In this document: piece after piece, positions 1 through 10,658 of the stretch
Layout: every line of letters begins with the position of its first letter
Position numbering within the stretch: the first letter of the stretch is position 1
Assembly (NCBI GenBank): GCA_008000375.1
Contig: SMOI01000027.1
Coordinates: 1-64,000, forward strand
Length of the DNA stretch: 64,000 bases
Source: Poteriospumella lacustris
Taxonomy: Eukaryota; Sar; Chrysophyceae; Chromulinales; Dinobryaceae
Direction: 5' to 3'
Notes under the pieces: generated by a model
Told to the model about the DNA's origin: nothing
Seen by the model: only the letters and a program-made list of their open reading frames with translations
Databases searched by the model: none
Made by a program: the position numbers and the translations under genes

Positions 1-1565
1 TGGCGAATGTCGCTGCTGGACAGCTCGTCGTCGTCGCCACTGCTCATCAGACTCCACGCTGACCAAAGCACGGACGGTGATGACTCAGCTCCCAGGGACG
101 ACGAGACCACGCCATACTGCGGCTCCTGTAGTATCAATGGCACCAAAGTCACCAGACCGAGGTAGGTTGCGACATTGAGGAACGTCCCGAGTCCACCGAT
201 CAGCAAGGCACGATAGTCGCACCATGGCGACCGGTTCTCTGAGGCGGCATCGTCGACATCACTATCGTCCCCAGAGTCGCCAACGGGACGTTTCATCACC
301 GATGAGTCGATGGACTTGTTACGAGCATCAGCTGAGGCCGCCTCTGAGCCCAAGCCATTGCCTCCACTGCGACTGGTCGACAATGCTCGTGACTTGTTGC
401 GACTGTCACCTTCGGCAGCGCTATCAGACTGCAAACTGCGAGAGGCCGACAACGACTTCGACGGGGATAGCAACGACGACAACGCCTGTTTCGATGCCTT
501 GAAATAAGGAAAGGACTGATGCTTCTGACTCTTGGCTTTCAACAACGCCGCTTCGACACTCGACAGGCGCGGGTCGTCGTCGTCTTCGACGATGACCGTC
601 ACCAGACTCGCAGATTGATCCGACGACAGCGGAGGCGACATTGGCGTAGTCGAAGTAATATTGGCTTTCGGTTGGTGCAGAGGGGACGACATGGTCTGCT
701 GATCCACGTCGGGGAGGGTAGCCACTTGGCGTAAGATCTCGGTGGCAGCCAACATGCGCGCGTGCTGGCTGTCCAAGGAGCCCGCCTCGACTGGGCCCTC
801 GACCGCCTTCATGCTCACGGCGTTGTCTAAGGAAACGGTGTGAACGCGATAGGATGTGATACTGTGGTCGTTGACGTCGTCACTGTCTTGGGGCTGTTGC
901 CCGTGACGATTGCGACGCGGGGGATGCAACAACGCTCGATCTTCGGGTGTGAGCAGCGCACTGAATGCGTCGTTCTCTTTGATGGTCTTCAGTTCGTCGG
1001 GGTTTTGTAGACAAAAGACCACTAATACTGCTTCGAGAAGAGCTATTCCAGCCGAGATGAAGAATGGTGCCCGCAGATACAGCGTGGCAACCGATCCGCC
1101 GACGAGAGGACCAAGAACCAGACACAACGAAATGGTCGCGGTAATGTACGAGATATACTTGCGCCGTTGTGCTTCGTCAGAGACCAAATCTCCCACGTAC
1201 GCATACGCGGTGCCGATTGTGCCAGTGAAGAGACCATTGAACGCCGACGCAGCAAGGAACTGATCAAAGTTTTGGACGAAGATGCACGCCACCGCTGAGA
1301 TGAAGGCGCCGATGGCACTGATAAGAAAGATTCGCTTGCGGCCGTAGTAGTCAGAAAGGCGGCCGACTACAAGCGATGCAAAGATTGATGATGCAGAATA
1401 CACAGTGAACTGTGTCCCAATGAGTGCCTTCGACGCGCCGAGCGACTGGGCAAAGGTGTCGACGATGGGAATGATGAGAAGCAAACCCAGAACATCGACG
1501 GCGACCACCACCATCAGTGTAGCTATGGCTCCGCGCAACTGCTTCTCGGTCATTGCTGTCTCCAT
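1..1565 (-). CDS. Major facilitator superfamily transporter (3' part outside window)
   Basis: Reading the minus strand from an ATG at 1565 gives an open frame of 521 codons that runs off the window start, so the C-terminus is missing. The protein opens METAMTEK and goes straight into hydrophobic helices. The loop after helix 2 carries GRLSDYYGRKR, a good match to MFS motif A. Six membrane segments fill roughly the first 200 residues. A long hydrophilic, Ser/Asp-rich loop of about 220 residues follows, and a hydrophobic helix (LLIGGLGTFLNVATYLGLV) restarts near residue 470. This is the 6+6 MFS layout with an enlarged central cytoplasmic loop. It presumably moves a small solute by secondary transport; the substrate cannot be read from sequence. 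No intron is needed. A second ATG four codons downstream is equally possible. Confidence 0.8.
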   Translation of the reverse strand, partial: METAMTEKQLRGAIATLMVVVAVDVLGLLLIIPIVDTFAQSLGASKALIGTQFTVYSASSIFASLVVGRLSDYYGRKRIFLISAIGAFISAVACIFVQNFDQFLAASAFNGLFTGTIGTAYAYVGDLVSDEAQRRKYISYITATISLCLVLGPLVGGSVATLYLRAPFFISAGIALLEAVLVVFCLQNPDELKTIKENDAFSALLTPEDRALLHPPRRNRHGQQPQDSDDVNDHSITSYRVHTVSLDNAVSMKAVEGPVEAGSLDSQHARMLAATEILRQVATLPDVDQQTMSSPLHQPKANITSTTPMSPPLSSDQSASLVTVIVEDDDDPRLSSVEAALLKAKSQKHQSFPYFKASKQALSSLLSPSKSLSASRSLQSDSAAEGDSRNKSRALSTSRSGGNGLGSEAASADARNKSIDSSVMKRPVGDSGDDSDVDDAASENRSPWCDYRALLIGGLGTFLNVATYLGLVTLVPLILQEPQYGVVSSSLGAESSPSVLWSAWSLMSSGDDDELSSSDIR

Positions 1566-2186
1566 TTCTGTGGATTCGTTTGTGGAAACCCCACGAATAG
1601 GAATGTCCCAGGGTCGTCAGGACAAAGTCTACAATACGATCGCCCCGTTTCTTTCTTTTGACTACAATGTCCTCTCCGTCTATACGAAAAAGCTTCTCCA
1701 GATTGTTTGCATTTCTTGTGATCAATGTTAAGGAGCAGGGATAGTGAGTGAAGGAAGGCGGCTGCCAAGTGGAAGTGCGAAAAATCTAAAAAACATCTCT
1801 GCACGACGACGACGATGGAAGCGCACAGATTCCCAACCTGCCCATCCCAGACTGTCAGCCATTACAACGAGAACTGCGCTTACTGTGATTATTCTCGCCT
1901 CAATTGACATTGTACATACATTGTACATTCTCAGAAACAGTTTCGTGCATAGAGGTGCTCAGTTTCGCAAATCCTGTGGATTTCAACTTTGGACTTAATT
2001 TTAGGACTTATTTGTACGTATTATTTGAAGAAAGTCTGCATTATTTTCTTCTATAAATAGCACAGGAGCGAGTTTCATCCGATCGTTTCTCTTTCCGTGA
2101 AGGTGAGATCGTGTAGGGTTCACTGCCGGATCTCTTTCATACTCTGGTCTCTAGCCAATCGGAGATCAGTTGGTAATTGTTTGCAG
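1566..2186. other. Intergenic region
   Basis: I see no convincing gene in these 620 bases. They hold the 5' flank of the MFS gene and lead to a possible splice acceptor (ttgtttgcag) at about 2186, in front of the VOC fragment. Confidence 0.5.
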
Positions 2187-2405
2187 TTCGCGATTTTGCG
2201 GCTTCCTCGTGTCGACCACGTTGCGCTCATCACCGAAGATATTGAGTCGGCGAAAGACGTCCTCGATCACTACGAGAATATTGTGTTCTACAAGCACGAG
2301 AAGCATGTCGATGCAGGAATCGACCAAACATTTCTCGTTGATCCCGACGAAAACGTGATTCAAATTTCCAATTGTGCCCGGATATTGGTCAGACTACTTG
2401 ATTGA
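2187..2405 (+). pseudogene. VOC/glyoxalase-superfamily half domain (gene remnant)
   Basis: The frame after a possible acceptor at 2186 encodes RVDHVALITEDIESAKDVL, then DQTFLVDPDENVIQISNC. This follows the second beta-alpha-beta-beta-beta module of glyoxalase I-like VOC proteins: xDHVA, then Q-x-F-x-DP-x-x-N-x-I-x-I-x-NC. The first module, which should supply the other half of the metal site, is not visible in the preceding 600 bases, and no start codon is in a plausible place. It is probably a decayed or truncated gene, perhaps with a lost 5' exon. Family assignment is fair; functionality is doubtful. Confidence 0.45.
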
Positions 2406-2775
2406 AAATGGAAGTTCAGCGACATGAGCATCCTTTCACCATCTAAGGGGTAATTTAACAGAGAGATTATTCTCCACAGGCCATTTATCCCAAGCCACTG
2501 ATGGAGAAGGTGAAGAGGGTGATTATTGGCTGGAACTATCCTCTAATCGTAGACGAATCCGATATTGCCTTTTTATCTCCAAACTCATCTCATGAAAGTG
2601 CAGGTGAGGCGTGACTGTGACACCGAGACATTGCAGTTCATCTTTCCCTCCCTTCCTCCTACCCCACCCCACCAACATCTCATGAGTATACTGCCTGATC
2701 AACTCGCTACTGATGTCGTTGTCGAAGCAGGGATGCGGCGGAACCATCCTAACCAAGCCGCACACGCTTCATTCC
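2406..2775. other. Intergenic region
   Basis: About 370 bases between the VOC remnant and the 3' end of the kinase-like gene on the other strand. No feature recognised. Confidence 0.4.
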
Positions 2776-4502
2776 CTACGATTGCAACCAGATATGCAAG
2801 AGGGCGCTCGCTGCGGTTGAGTTGTCTCCATTGAGTAGGCTGATAAAGTCCACTGCCTCCCGATCAAGTTGTACCCTGTTGTTGTTCGCCCAATCGTTAA
2901 CCATATTTCCGACCAGAATCAAGTCATGACGGCATTCATATGGCTCACCATAGGGCACAATGTGAGCGAAAATGTAACTTTGAATAAGCATATTCTGACT
3001 TTGCCAATCTGCAAATTCAAAATCAATCAACAGAAATCTGATGCTCTCGACTGAACCATCTGCACGGTAACTGAACAGTCGAATAACATTGGCCCATCGA
3101 ATGTCCCTGTGCACAAAACCCGTCGAGTGAAGAGCATTCAAGCAAGTCAATACACTCTTAACAGCAGATTTAATCTCCGGCAACATCAAGCCAGTAGCCT
3201 TGTCCGGAGTACGAACGCCAACAGGAGAAATCTTCAAATATCGCTTGTCTCTTGTCTTTTCCACCCGGACACAACAAGGAAGCGAGCCTGCTCCCAGTAT
3301 CTCGTACAAATCGTCAGGACATGTGTGCGCTTCGGTGATCTTCTTTTTGACATAACCATTAAAAAAATCAACATTCTTGACCCCTTTGACAAACAAAGGT
3401 GTTGGATCGCTGGGAATGAAGGGCGCCATAGTCGCTATCAGACGATAAAAATTGATCGCCATCACGAAACAATTCGCTCTACCCACAGTTTTATTCAAAT
3501 CAAATCTAGCCACGTCGTGGTAGACCTTGTTGCGCACATCAATGACAGCAAACTCCACATGGATTCCAGCGGCGGCAATGACCGGAAGGTAGACTATTTT
3601 TGTCCCATAATCAATGTGATTGTACCCAGTAAGTTTGTTCACTAAATCTTTGATAGCAGCTTGAAGGTTTTCGACCTTGTGTTCGCTCTTGCAAACCATA
3701 AAGCTGTTCAGATAGTCAGTCTCGTCAGGTCTTGCATCACGTTCAGTTGCACCACTCACGTCCTTCCTATCGACATGATATGAAAACACTGGTTTAAGTT
3801 GCGTAACCGCAGCCATTTGTTTCCACATCAAACCGGTCACTTCCGCGATGCACATGAGAACATTACTCTCGCTAATACCAGGAGTCAAGTCAAAGCATCT
3901 GTCTTCAAATGCACGAAATCTCCCGACAAGATAAGTGGCCTCTCTTCCATCAGTGCCCGCTTCAAACACATCAGTGACACTCAATCCAGAGCCATGTGTA
4001 ACAGCAGAATCCAATGGTATCTTCACTATCAGACGAGAGGCCAACGCTGCTTTCAATCGTGTAATGTCGTCCAAAACACTCTCGTCAAAGGGAACGCACA
4101 AAACCGGAATAGTTTCGTTTGAGCAATCAATATGAACGCGAGCCATCTTAGCTGTAAAGCATTTGGTCGTAAATAAAGATGGGGGGGGGGCATTGGAGAT
4201 GATCAAATCATTACCTGGTGGGGCATCGGAATCTGTCGATGTCGAACCAGAACCTTGCGAGAAAACTCATCAGTCAATTGTGAATCGAATGGATTGGAAA
4301 GATGGAATCACTCACCATCTTGAATAGAAAACAGCTGCTTCTTGAGTTCTGCCTGGGAGAAGTTAGCATATGTTAAAAGGTACTCATTCTTCGTCTCTTC
4401 GAACTTGATTGAGATCAAATTAGTTCTCTCATTTTCAGGCGGACTTCCAAAGTAACTCCTAAGAAGGAACTCCAAAGCCTCAATCTTTTTCTCGGTCGAC
4501 AT
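2776..4502 (-). CDS. Crinkler (CRN)-like protein with C-terminal protein-kinase-like domain
   Basis: Three exons on the minus strand fit by phase: 4316-4502, 4215-4253 and 2776-4151, giving 533 residues from an ATG at 4502. The N-terminus (about 62 residues, MSTEKKIEALEFLL) is helical and charged. A Ser/Thr/Asp linker follows, encoded by the 39-nt exon. The C-terminal half has kinase catalytic motifs: HRDIRWAN near residues 423-430 and DFEFAD (in the DFG position) near 452. The H-R-D-I-R-W-x-N form is typical of kinase domains in oomycete Crinklers and related eukaryotic CRN/RHS-type proteins. The classical CRN LFLAK header is not visible and no signal peptide is seen. The second intron contains a run of ten G (C on the coding strand). 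It could instead be a stand-alone orphan kinase; the kinase fold is surer than the CRN label. Confidence 0.6.
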
Positions 4503-4835
4503 GTCCTGAAAAGCTTTCAAAAATGAATTTGGAAGTATGTGGCACCGATAGGAAACTTTTTTCAACGTTCTAGACCTGCCTCAGGGCCAGCGCACATTTG
4601 ACGGCCCGTCGAGGTCGAAGGCCGGCGCTTTTTTTTTGTAGGCAATGGACAACTTTTCCCGACATGCGTTTTTTCTCTTTCCCGGAACGTTTAAAGACGT
4701 GCGTTTCTCGCCGTCAGCGTTTTTAACACGACGACGATGGCGCGGAGCCACCACATGCGATTGATCGATTTGATCGATCACTTGATCCATCGCTAATGTC
4801 CTTGATTGCTCTTTTCAAGAGTACTGATTTTTAGT
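4503..4835. other. Intergenic region
   Basis: About 330 bases between two divergent genes, containing a run of nine T. No gene recognised. Confidence 0.4.
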
Positions 4836-6418
4836 ATGACACCTATCACAACTTCCATCAGGCATCAAGTAGCTGCTGCTCCATTGGACCTTAGTCGCGG
4901 CATAACCAAACAGTCACTAGCACAAAGCACAAAGACTGCGAAGAAAGCTGGGCAGTCCTATCTTCTTCTGTATGTGAAGGAAACTTTCGGATACGATAGC
5001 TTGACATCTATAGCCGATTCGGATGTGACAGCTGAATTTTTCGACTTGTACAGTTGTTGGCTCGTCAGCCAACTGAAGACTGATTCGAAGCAAGGCTTGA
5101 AGCAGGGCACAATTCTGCAGTACTTGTCCGCAGCTCGCTCATCATTGTTGGAACTGAAGCCAACTCTTCCGTTGTGGAAAGAAGATAAATGGTATTCTGA
5201 TATCCGTTCTAGTGTTGAAACATTCACATCCCGAAATGCAATTGCAAGAGGAGAAGCTATTGCCGACAAGGCTGAGCCTGTTGGTCGTCGATTGCTCATG
5301 GTCATCTGTCGTCACTTTGCGCGAAGTACTGATACGGCTGCCACAGCGAAACGAGCAATCGAATGGCCTGCGGACGATCTGGTGAGCTTGCCAACTGCAC
5401 GTGGCGCCTCAGTCGATGGGATGACGAGAATTGTTGTTTGGAATGGTTGTGGAATGATCAAAAGAATTCGAAACAAAAAATAATTGCGAATACCCCTGAC
5501 TATGACACTTATGAATGTGATTTCTATCACACCATTGGCGAGTATTGGATGTTTCGCACAAGTACTCATGTTGACTGGGTATTCGGAGGTCTATTCACTT
5601 TAATGAATGTGTCTCAGGTACGTTGCGACATTTCTGAAACGACTCAACATTTAACAAGCTCATGACTGTGCCAACAAGTAGATGATAACATCCTGGTTAA
5701 GAGAAGTGAAGGAAGTCGAGACGCAGTTGGGATCGGACAAGTTGAGTGGAACATCACTTCGTATCGGTGCCAGCAACGACATAGCAAGTCATCCCAGTGC
5801 TGGCCTTTACCATGCCATTATGGCTGGCGGGTGGGATGCAGAAGAGATAAATCGCCCCTTCTGCTATTTAATGGGCCTTCGTGAGCCGATGAATACTGCC
5901 GGTAGAGTATTGTCAGGTTGGCCCAACCCACGAAAGCCTGCTCCAACTCCAAGGCTGTCTTCAATGTTTGCAACATTAGACAAACCGAAGATTCAAGCCT
6001 TTAAAAACTTTTACGGACAACTATTTCAACTGGCTACATTTCGACGTGAAGACTTCGACCCACATCAAGGCCGGTTAGCAAAATTTGTTGAGGCAGTTGC
6101 AGCAACCATCGTGATGTACTTACCGATGCGATTGCGGACGTGTCGGCAAGTCATCCTGTCGTTCAACAGGTATTGAGAACTGCAGGTCAATTTCGTATTT
6201 CAAAGCAGGACCTCATTCGATACGCCGACATAATAAGAGAAGATTGGACTATTCAAAAGAACTTGGCATATGTGGAGACAGCGGACCCTATGGACATTGC
6301 GTCCTTGGATAAGGTACGCCTAGCTGTTGCCGACTGTTCGAGGCAGTACATCGCAATGACCGAGAAACTCAACGAAGTACGCTCTGAGCTCAGTGCTACC
6401 CACAATCAAAAAGTATGA
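4836..6418 (+). pseudogene. Crypton-type tyrosine recombinase, frameshifted
   Basis: The N-terminal part (from ATG 4836) looks like a core-binding domain. Near 5355-5363 the homology jumps frame: the catalytic-Arg box ACGRSGELANCTW continues in frame +2 after an upstream stretch in frame 0. A plausible 64-nt intron (5618-5681, gtacgt...aagtag) then leads to SLRIGASNDIASHP, GGWDAEEINRPFCYL and a candidate catalytic Tyr. This matches the R...[H/x]LRxGA...GGWD...Y order of Crypton YR proteins. A second frame jump lies near 6110-6118, after which VSASHPVVQQVLRTAGQF continues to a helical, charged tail ending at 6418. Cryptons are DNA transposons that encode only a tyrosine recombinase. With two frame breaks this copy is unlikely to be active. 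A candidate C-terminal continuation is found beyond the gypsy element at 10237-10658. Confidence 0.65.
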
Positions 6419-9400
6419 TCTCTCGAGGGCCTTTCGGTCGTTGTTTGCACCAGCGGAAGATGTTGATCAAAACATCACCGAGCAGTTGCTCCGGCTGTCG
6501 CAGATGCCCGGACATCTGATGGCACTGTCAACGGAGGAATCCCAACGGATTCCACAGCCCAGCCGACAGCATCTGGTCCAATATGCAAAGGACGATTTGC
6601 TGGAACTGTTGGAGGAGGATCGATATGATGAGCTGGGGTGGGATGATGGGGTCGAGCAGATCCTTCCCCCCACCGATGGCCGAGTCGATGAATCAACCAT
6701 ACCAATCGTCCAAGGCGATTCACGGTTCCACCATAACCTTCGTCGACTATTAAAGTCGCACGAAAAAGTCTTTGCACGGACTATTGGAGAAACACCGGCG
6801 AAAATAGAGCCGATGAAACTTCAACTCCGGGATGGAACAACGTGGAGGTCAAATGGACCACCACGACCACAGTCCTTTGCGAAACAAAACGCGTTACAGG
6901 AGTTCATTAATCAGGCGTTGACACATGGATTGATACGACGGTCTCAGGCCTCGGATTACTCCCAAGTGGTTATGGTCCCAAAACCGAACAATAAGTGGCG
7001 ATTTTGTGTCGACTACCGCCAATTGAACGAAATCTTGCCTTCAATGGGGTGGCCGATTCCAAACATCGACCGATTATTTCAACGTCTTGGCTCTAAACGA
7101 GCGAAGTTTTATGCAGTCTTGGACCTCACGTCGGGATAACATCAAATCCTGCTGGATATAGCTTCGAGTAAACTCGCGGCTTTTATCACAGACTTTGGCG
7201 TGTTCGAACCAATTCGGCTATGGATGGGGATTAAGTCGGCACCATCCTATTTCCAGCAAAAGATGACAGAGGTTCTCCAAGGGCTTATATACTCTATCTG
7301 CGAAATCTACATAGATGATATTATCATCTTTGGGCGTACGGAAGAGGAGTTTTTAGATAACCTCCATAAAGTCTTGAAGCGCTTGAAGGAATACAACCTC
7401 ACGCTAAATCCTGACAAAGCAAAAATGGGTCTCACCCAGCTCGAATATGTGGGACGGGTTATCAACCAACATGGGGTCGTCATGTCGGATGAGAAAATAC
7501 GAAAAGTGGTGGACTTCCCACCTCCCAACACCCCGAAACAAATGAAACAGTTCCTGGGTTTGGTGAACTACTTCCGGGCCCATGTGCAAGGGTTTGCGTC
7601 AACAGCGCAACCTTTGTATGAGATGATCGAGGGCTACCAGGGGATAAAACGACAAAAGTTGATGTGGTCCGATCGACAGCTCGAAGCATTCGAGGCGGTC
7701 AAATCGGCCATTCGAGCTAACCCTTTGCTTCATTTTATGGATGAGCAATTACCGATTAGTTTGGCGACCGATGCATCTGACTACGGCATTGGCGCCTATC
7801 TGTATCAAACAAAAACGAATAGCGAAACGGGGGAAGAAATACAAATTCCTATTGCATTTTTAAGCCAAGCTTTAAATAAAGTACAGAGGCAATGGTCCAC
7901 AATCGAGAAAGAGTGTTATGCCATTTGGTATGCCCTTAAAAAATGGGAATACCTTTTAAGAGATGTGCATTTTAACATCTTTACTGATCATAGGAACCTA
8001 CAATACCTCAACACCAACACACCCAAAGTGGTACGGTGGAAGTTAGCCATACAGGAGTATGTCCATCACATAGAAGGGAAGGAAAATGTCGTCACTGACG
8101 CTTTCTCGCGCTTATGCGCCCATAACGAAGAGGAGGAGAGACCTGACTTTTACGACGCAAGTTTGGCCAACGGCGTAAGTGACGAGGGTCCGCTCCCAGA
8201 TCGTCTCTGCTCACTCAGCGACATCTGCCCATGTTCCTCTAAGGACATGGTCTATCTTTGCGGGATGACTGTGAGTGCATCAAAAGAGGGAGCGACACCG
8301 ACAACGAATGCGTCGAGTAGAAAGAAGAAAAAACGCATTCGTCCTCTCAGGGAAGGTGAGCCTCGCAGTACACTGCAAGCTAGTGAGGTTTCTGTCCCAA
8401 AGCAGAGTTTCCAAACAAATAAACGACAGCGCCTGCTCCGTCAGCACGTTCGGGACGCACCAGCGGTGCAAGTACTGAACATATAAAATATTGAAATGTC
8501 GGATGACCAACGCCGAGCAATAAATCGGGTACACAATGAGAGGGAAGGACATATGGACCTTCATCTCACGCTACAACGCCTTAAAAAGAAAGGGCTAGTT
8601 TGGCCAAACATGAGACAACATGTACACACATACATCTCTCAATGTTCGACGTGCCAGAAACTCCGGATTCTGAACCCTTGTATAAGAGCTCTACCATTCG
8701 TCACTGCGGCCCCTCAACCGATGGAGCGGATCAGTGTTGACGCAATGGGACCGTTCAAAACTTCGGTTAAAGGCTATGAATACATTCTTGTTATCATTGA
8801 CTGTTTCTCTCGATTCGTGGAACTATATCCAATGGTTACGACGAGCGCAACAGAAACGGCTGACCGACTGCTAGAATATGCGGGTCGTTATGGTCAACCG
8901 GTACAGATCCTGTATGATACGGGTACTCAATTTGTTAATGGCATGGTCACCGAGCTGTGCAGAATGCTGCAAGTTGACACAATTAAAGCCACACCGTATT
9001 CAAAAGAGGAGAACGGCATTGTGGAGCGAGCCAATAAGGAGGTCCTACGCCATCTTCGGGCATTTATTGCCGATGAAAAGGTTTTGGAATCTTGGTCATC
9101 ATACTTACCCATGATCCAACGTATCATGAACTCAACAGTTCATTCATCGCTAGGTGTTTCACCAGCGGAAATAGTCTTTGGCATTGCTGCGCCACGTCTG
9201 GAGAGGAAGCTGCTTTCCGACGCACCAAATCTGAATTACAACCATAGCACGGGACAACCCTTGGAGACGGATGAACGTTCTTCACCAATACTCCGGGCGT
9301 GGATGGATAGAATGGTGGAGGCACAGTCCCGACTGATCAAAATTGCTTGCCAACGGCAGGACGAAATCCAGCGTCAGCATGTGCATAAAAAGGCACCTGA

Positions 9401-9863
9401 GGAAAACCCCATCATATTTCAAACCAACGAGTTTGTTTTATGTGATTATCCAACGACGGGATTTGGAAAACAACCACCCAACAAACTACTTACCCCCATT
9501 CGGGGACCATTTAAGGTCGTCTCCTTTGACCCACGGAGGCAATGCTACACTCTTCAACACTTGAACGTAAATAAAACCTTCAACATTGACATGTCGAAGG
9601 TGCGTAAATTCGAGTTTGATCCCAATGTCACGGTTCCCGCGGAGGTTGCTTTGGCAGACCAACAGGAATTTTATGTGAAAGCCATCCACGGAATTCGCGG
9701 AAATCCAAATCGCCGTTCCACACTACTCTTTTTGGTGGAGTGGGAGGGATATGAGGATCGAACATGGGAGCCATGGTCGCACCTGCGACATAATTCTGTT
9801 CTGAAACAGTTCTTGTCGGCGGCAGAGAGGAGAGATTTACGGGCCCTCGCCAAAGGTATGTAA
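6419..9863 (+). pseudogene. Ty3/gypsy retrotransposon pol (RT-RNase H-integrase-chromodomain), two in-frame stops
   Basis: One frame runs from the gypsy start to TAA at 9861-9863, broken by TAA at 7137-7139 and 8484-8486. Visible in order: reverse transcriptase (KWRFCVDYRQLNE, LDLTSG then the stop, IYIDDIIIFG with the YxDD-type catalytic pair), RNase H (SLATDASDYGIGAYL, WSTIEKECYAIWYALKKW, FTDHRNLQYL), an HHCC zinc module (EGH...CSTCQKL), the integrase core (ISVDAMGPF, YDTGTQF, EENGIVERANKEV), and a C-terminal chromodomain (LFLVEWEGYEDRTWEPWSHL). Gag, protease and the 5' LTR are absent, so the copy is 5'-truncated. The first stop falls where the family has Tyr in SGYHQI. The domain order and chromodomain place it in the chromovirus-like gypsy lineage. 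Confidence 0.9.
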
Positions 9864-10031
9864 ATCCCACAGAGGAAGAGCGACCGACCTTGGGGAGGAG
9901 CCACCTCCACCATCCTAAGGGGGGAGTCCGGCGCATTTTTTTCTCTTTTCTTTATTAGTGTAGAACCTGCATTAATTTCTTTTTTGTTTTTTTTGCGACG
10001 ACTCACACACCACAAAGGGGGGAGGGGGTAG
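9864..10031 (+). other. Gypsy 3' untranslated segment with polypurine tract
   Basis: Non-coding sequence between the integrase stop and the LTR. It ends in an uninterrupted purine run (aaaggggggaggggg, about 10014-10028) immediately before TGTGG. That is the expected position of the plus-strand priming polypurine tract. Confidence 0.7.
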
Positions 10032-10230
10032 TGTGGCCGACAGGAGACTGTCTGCCTGGGGAATCTGGGAGACCTGGGCGGGCTGTGTTGGGACACAGTC
10101 CGCCAAGTGTGTCACCAGGAAGGAGACCATTCGCGATCTCCGTCGCTCTTTTGCTCCTTCGCGTCTCTGGCGCGAGAGGCAATGTAAGTCACAAGTTAAT
10201 TAGCTGTGGGTCATTCTTGCCCACACCACA
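10032..10230 (+). repeat. 3' LTR of the gypsy element (199 bp)
   Basis: Begins TGTGG directly after the polypurine tract and ends CCACA, giving a perfect 5-bp terminal inverted repeat with the TG...CA ends typical of LTRs. No matching 5' LTR is visible upstream of the pol fragment, so the boundaries rest on these end motifs only. Confidence 0.65.
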
Positions 10231-10236
10231 ATTGGT

Positions 10237-10658
10237 ATGAAGTATCGCAGACTAGGAAACGGATTGGAAGACATCATCCGTAGTATCGCGCATGTGAAGA
10301 GTGTGATTGGTGGGATTGGAAGACATCATACCGATGAAGATGAAAGCGTTGTCGCAGATGAAGGGGTTGTATAACTGAAAGCGACAGTGATAGCAGTGAC
10401 ACTCGCTCCGATACCGACGACAGTGTTGCAGTCGCCCACAATATCCCCACCAACTATTTCGCAACGGATCGTTTGCGACGACAAATTGTCAACGAGCCGA
10501 AGCTGTCGTATAGCTACCCTTGCTCGTGTGGCTGTGAAGCATCTTATTATGGCGCTGACATGATGAAATGCGCGGAATGCAAACTGGTCTATGTTCGCAC
10601 CATATGCAATGAGAGAAGAATATGCTTCGAGTGCAGGGCGAAAAACGTAAAGACTTAA
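10237..10658 (+). pseudogene. Probable displaced C-terminal part of the Crypton protein (acidic + Cys-rich)
   Basis: Directly beyond the LTR, one frame reads MKYRRLGNGLEDIIRSIAHV and an acidic stretch. With a frame jump near 10360-10371 it continues as ESDSDSSDTRSDTDDSVAV and a Cys-rich end (CSCGCEASYYGADMMKCAEC, then CNERRICFECRAK) to TAA at 10658. The pattern suggests a helical segment, an acidic linker and a zinc-binding tail. Its position immediately after the gypsy element, in the orientation of the upstream Crypton fragment, suggests it is the tail of that gene. No homology evidence was available, so it could also be an unrelated gene remnant. Confidence 0.4.

Noticed and set aside
7137-8486. 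TAA reassigned as a sense codon
   Set aside because: Several clear host genes (ubiquitin fusion, eL39, SelO) end in TAA at the expected C-terminus, so the two TAA codons in the gypsy pol are lesions.
6411-10245. Short identical words at the gypsy borders read as a target-site duplication
   Set aside because: The element has lost its 5' LTR, so a true duplication should have been lost with it; a 6-base match in short windows can be chance. Mentioned only as supporting context for nesting.
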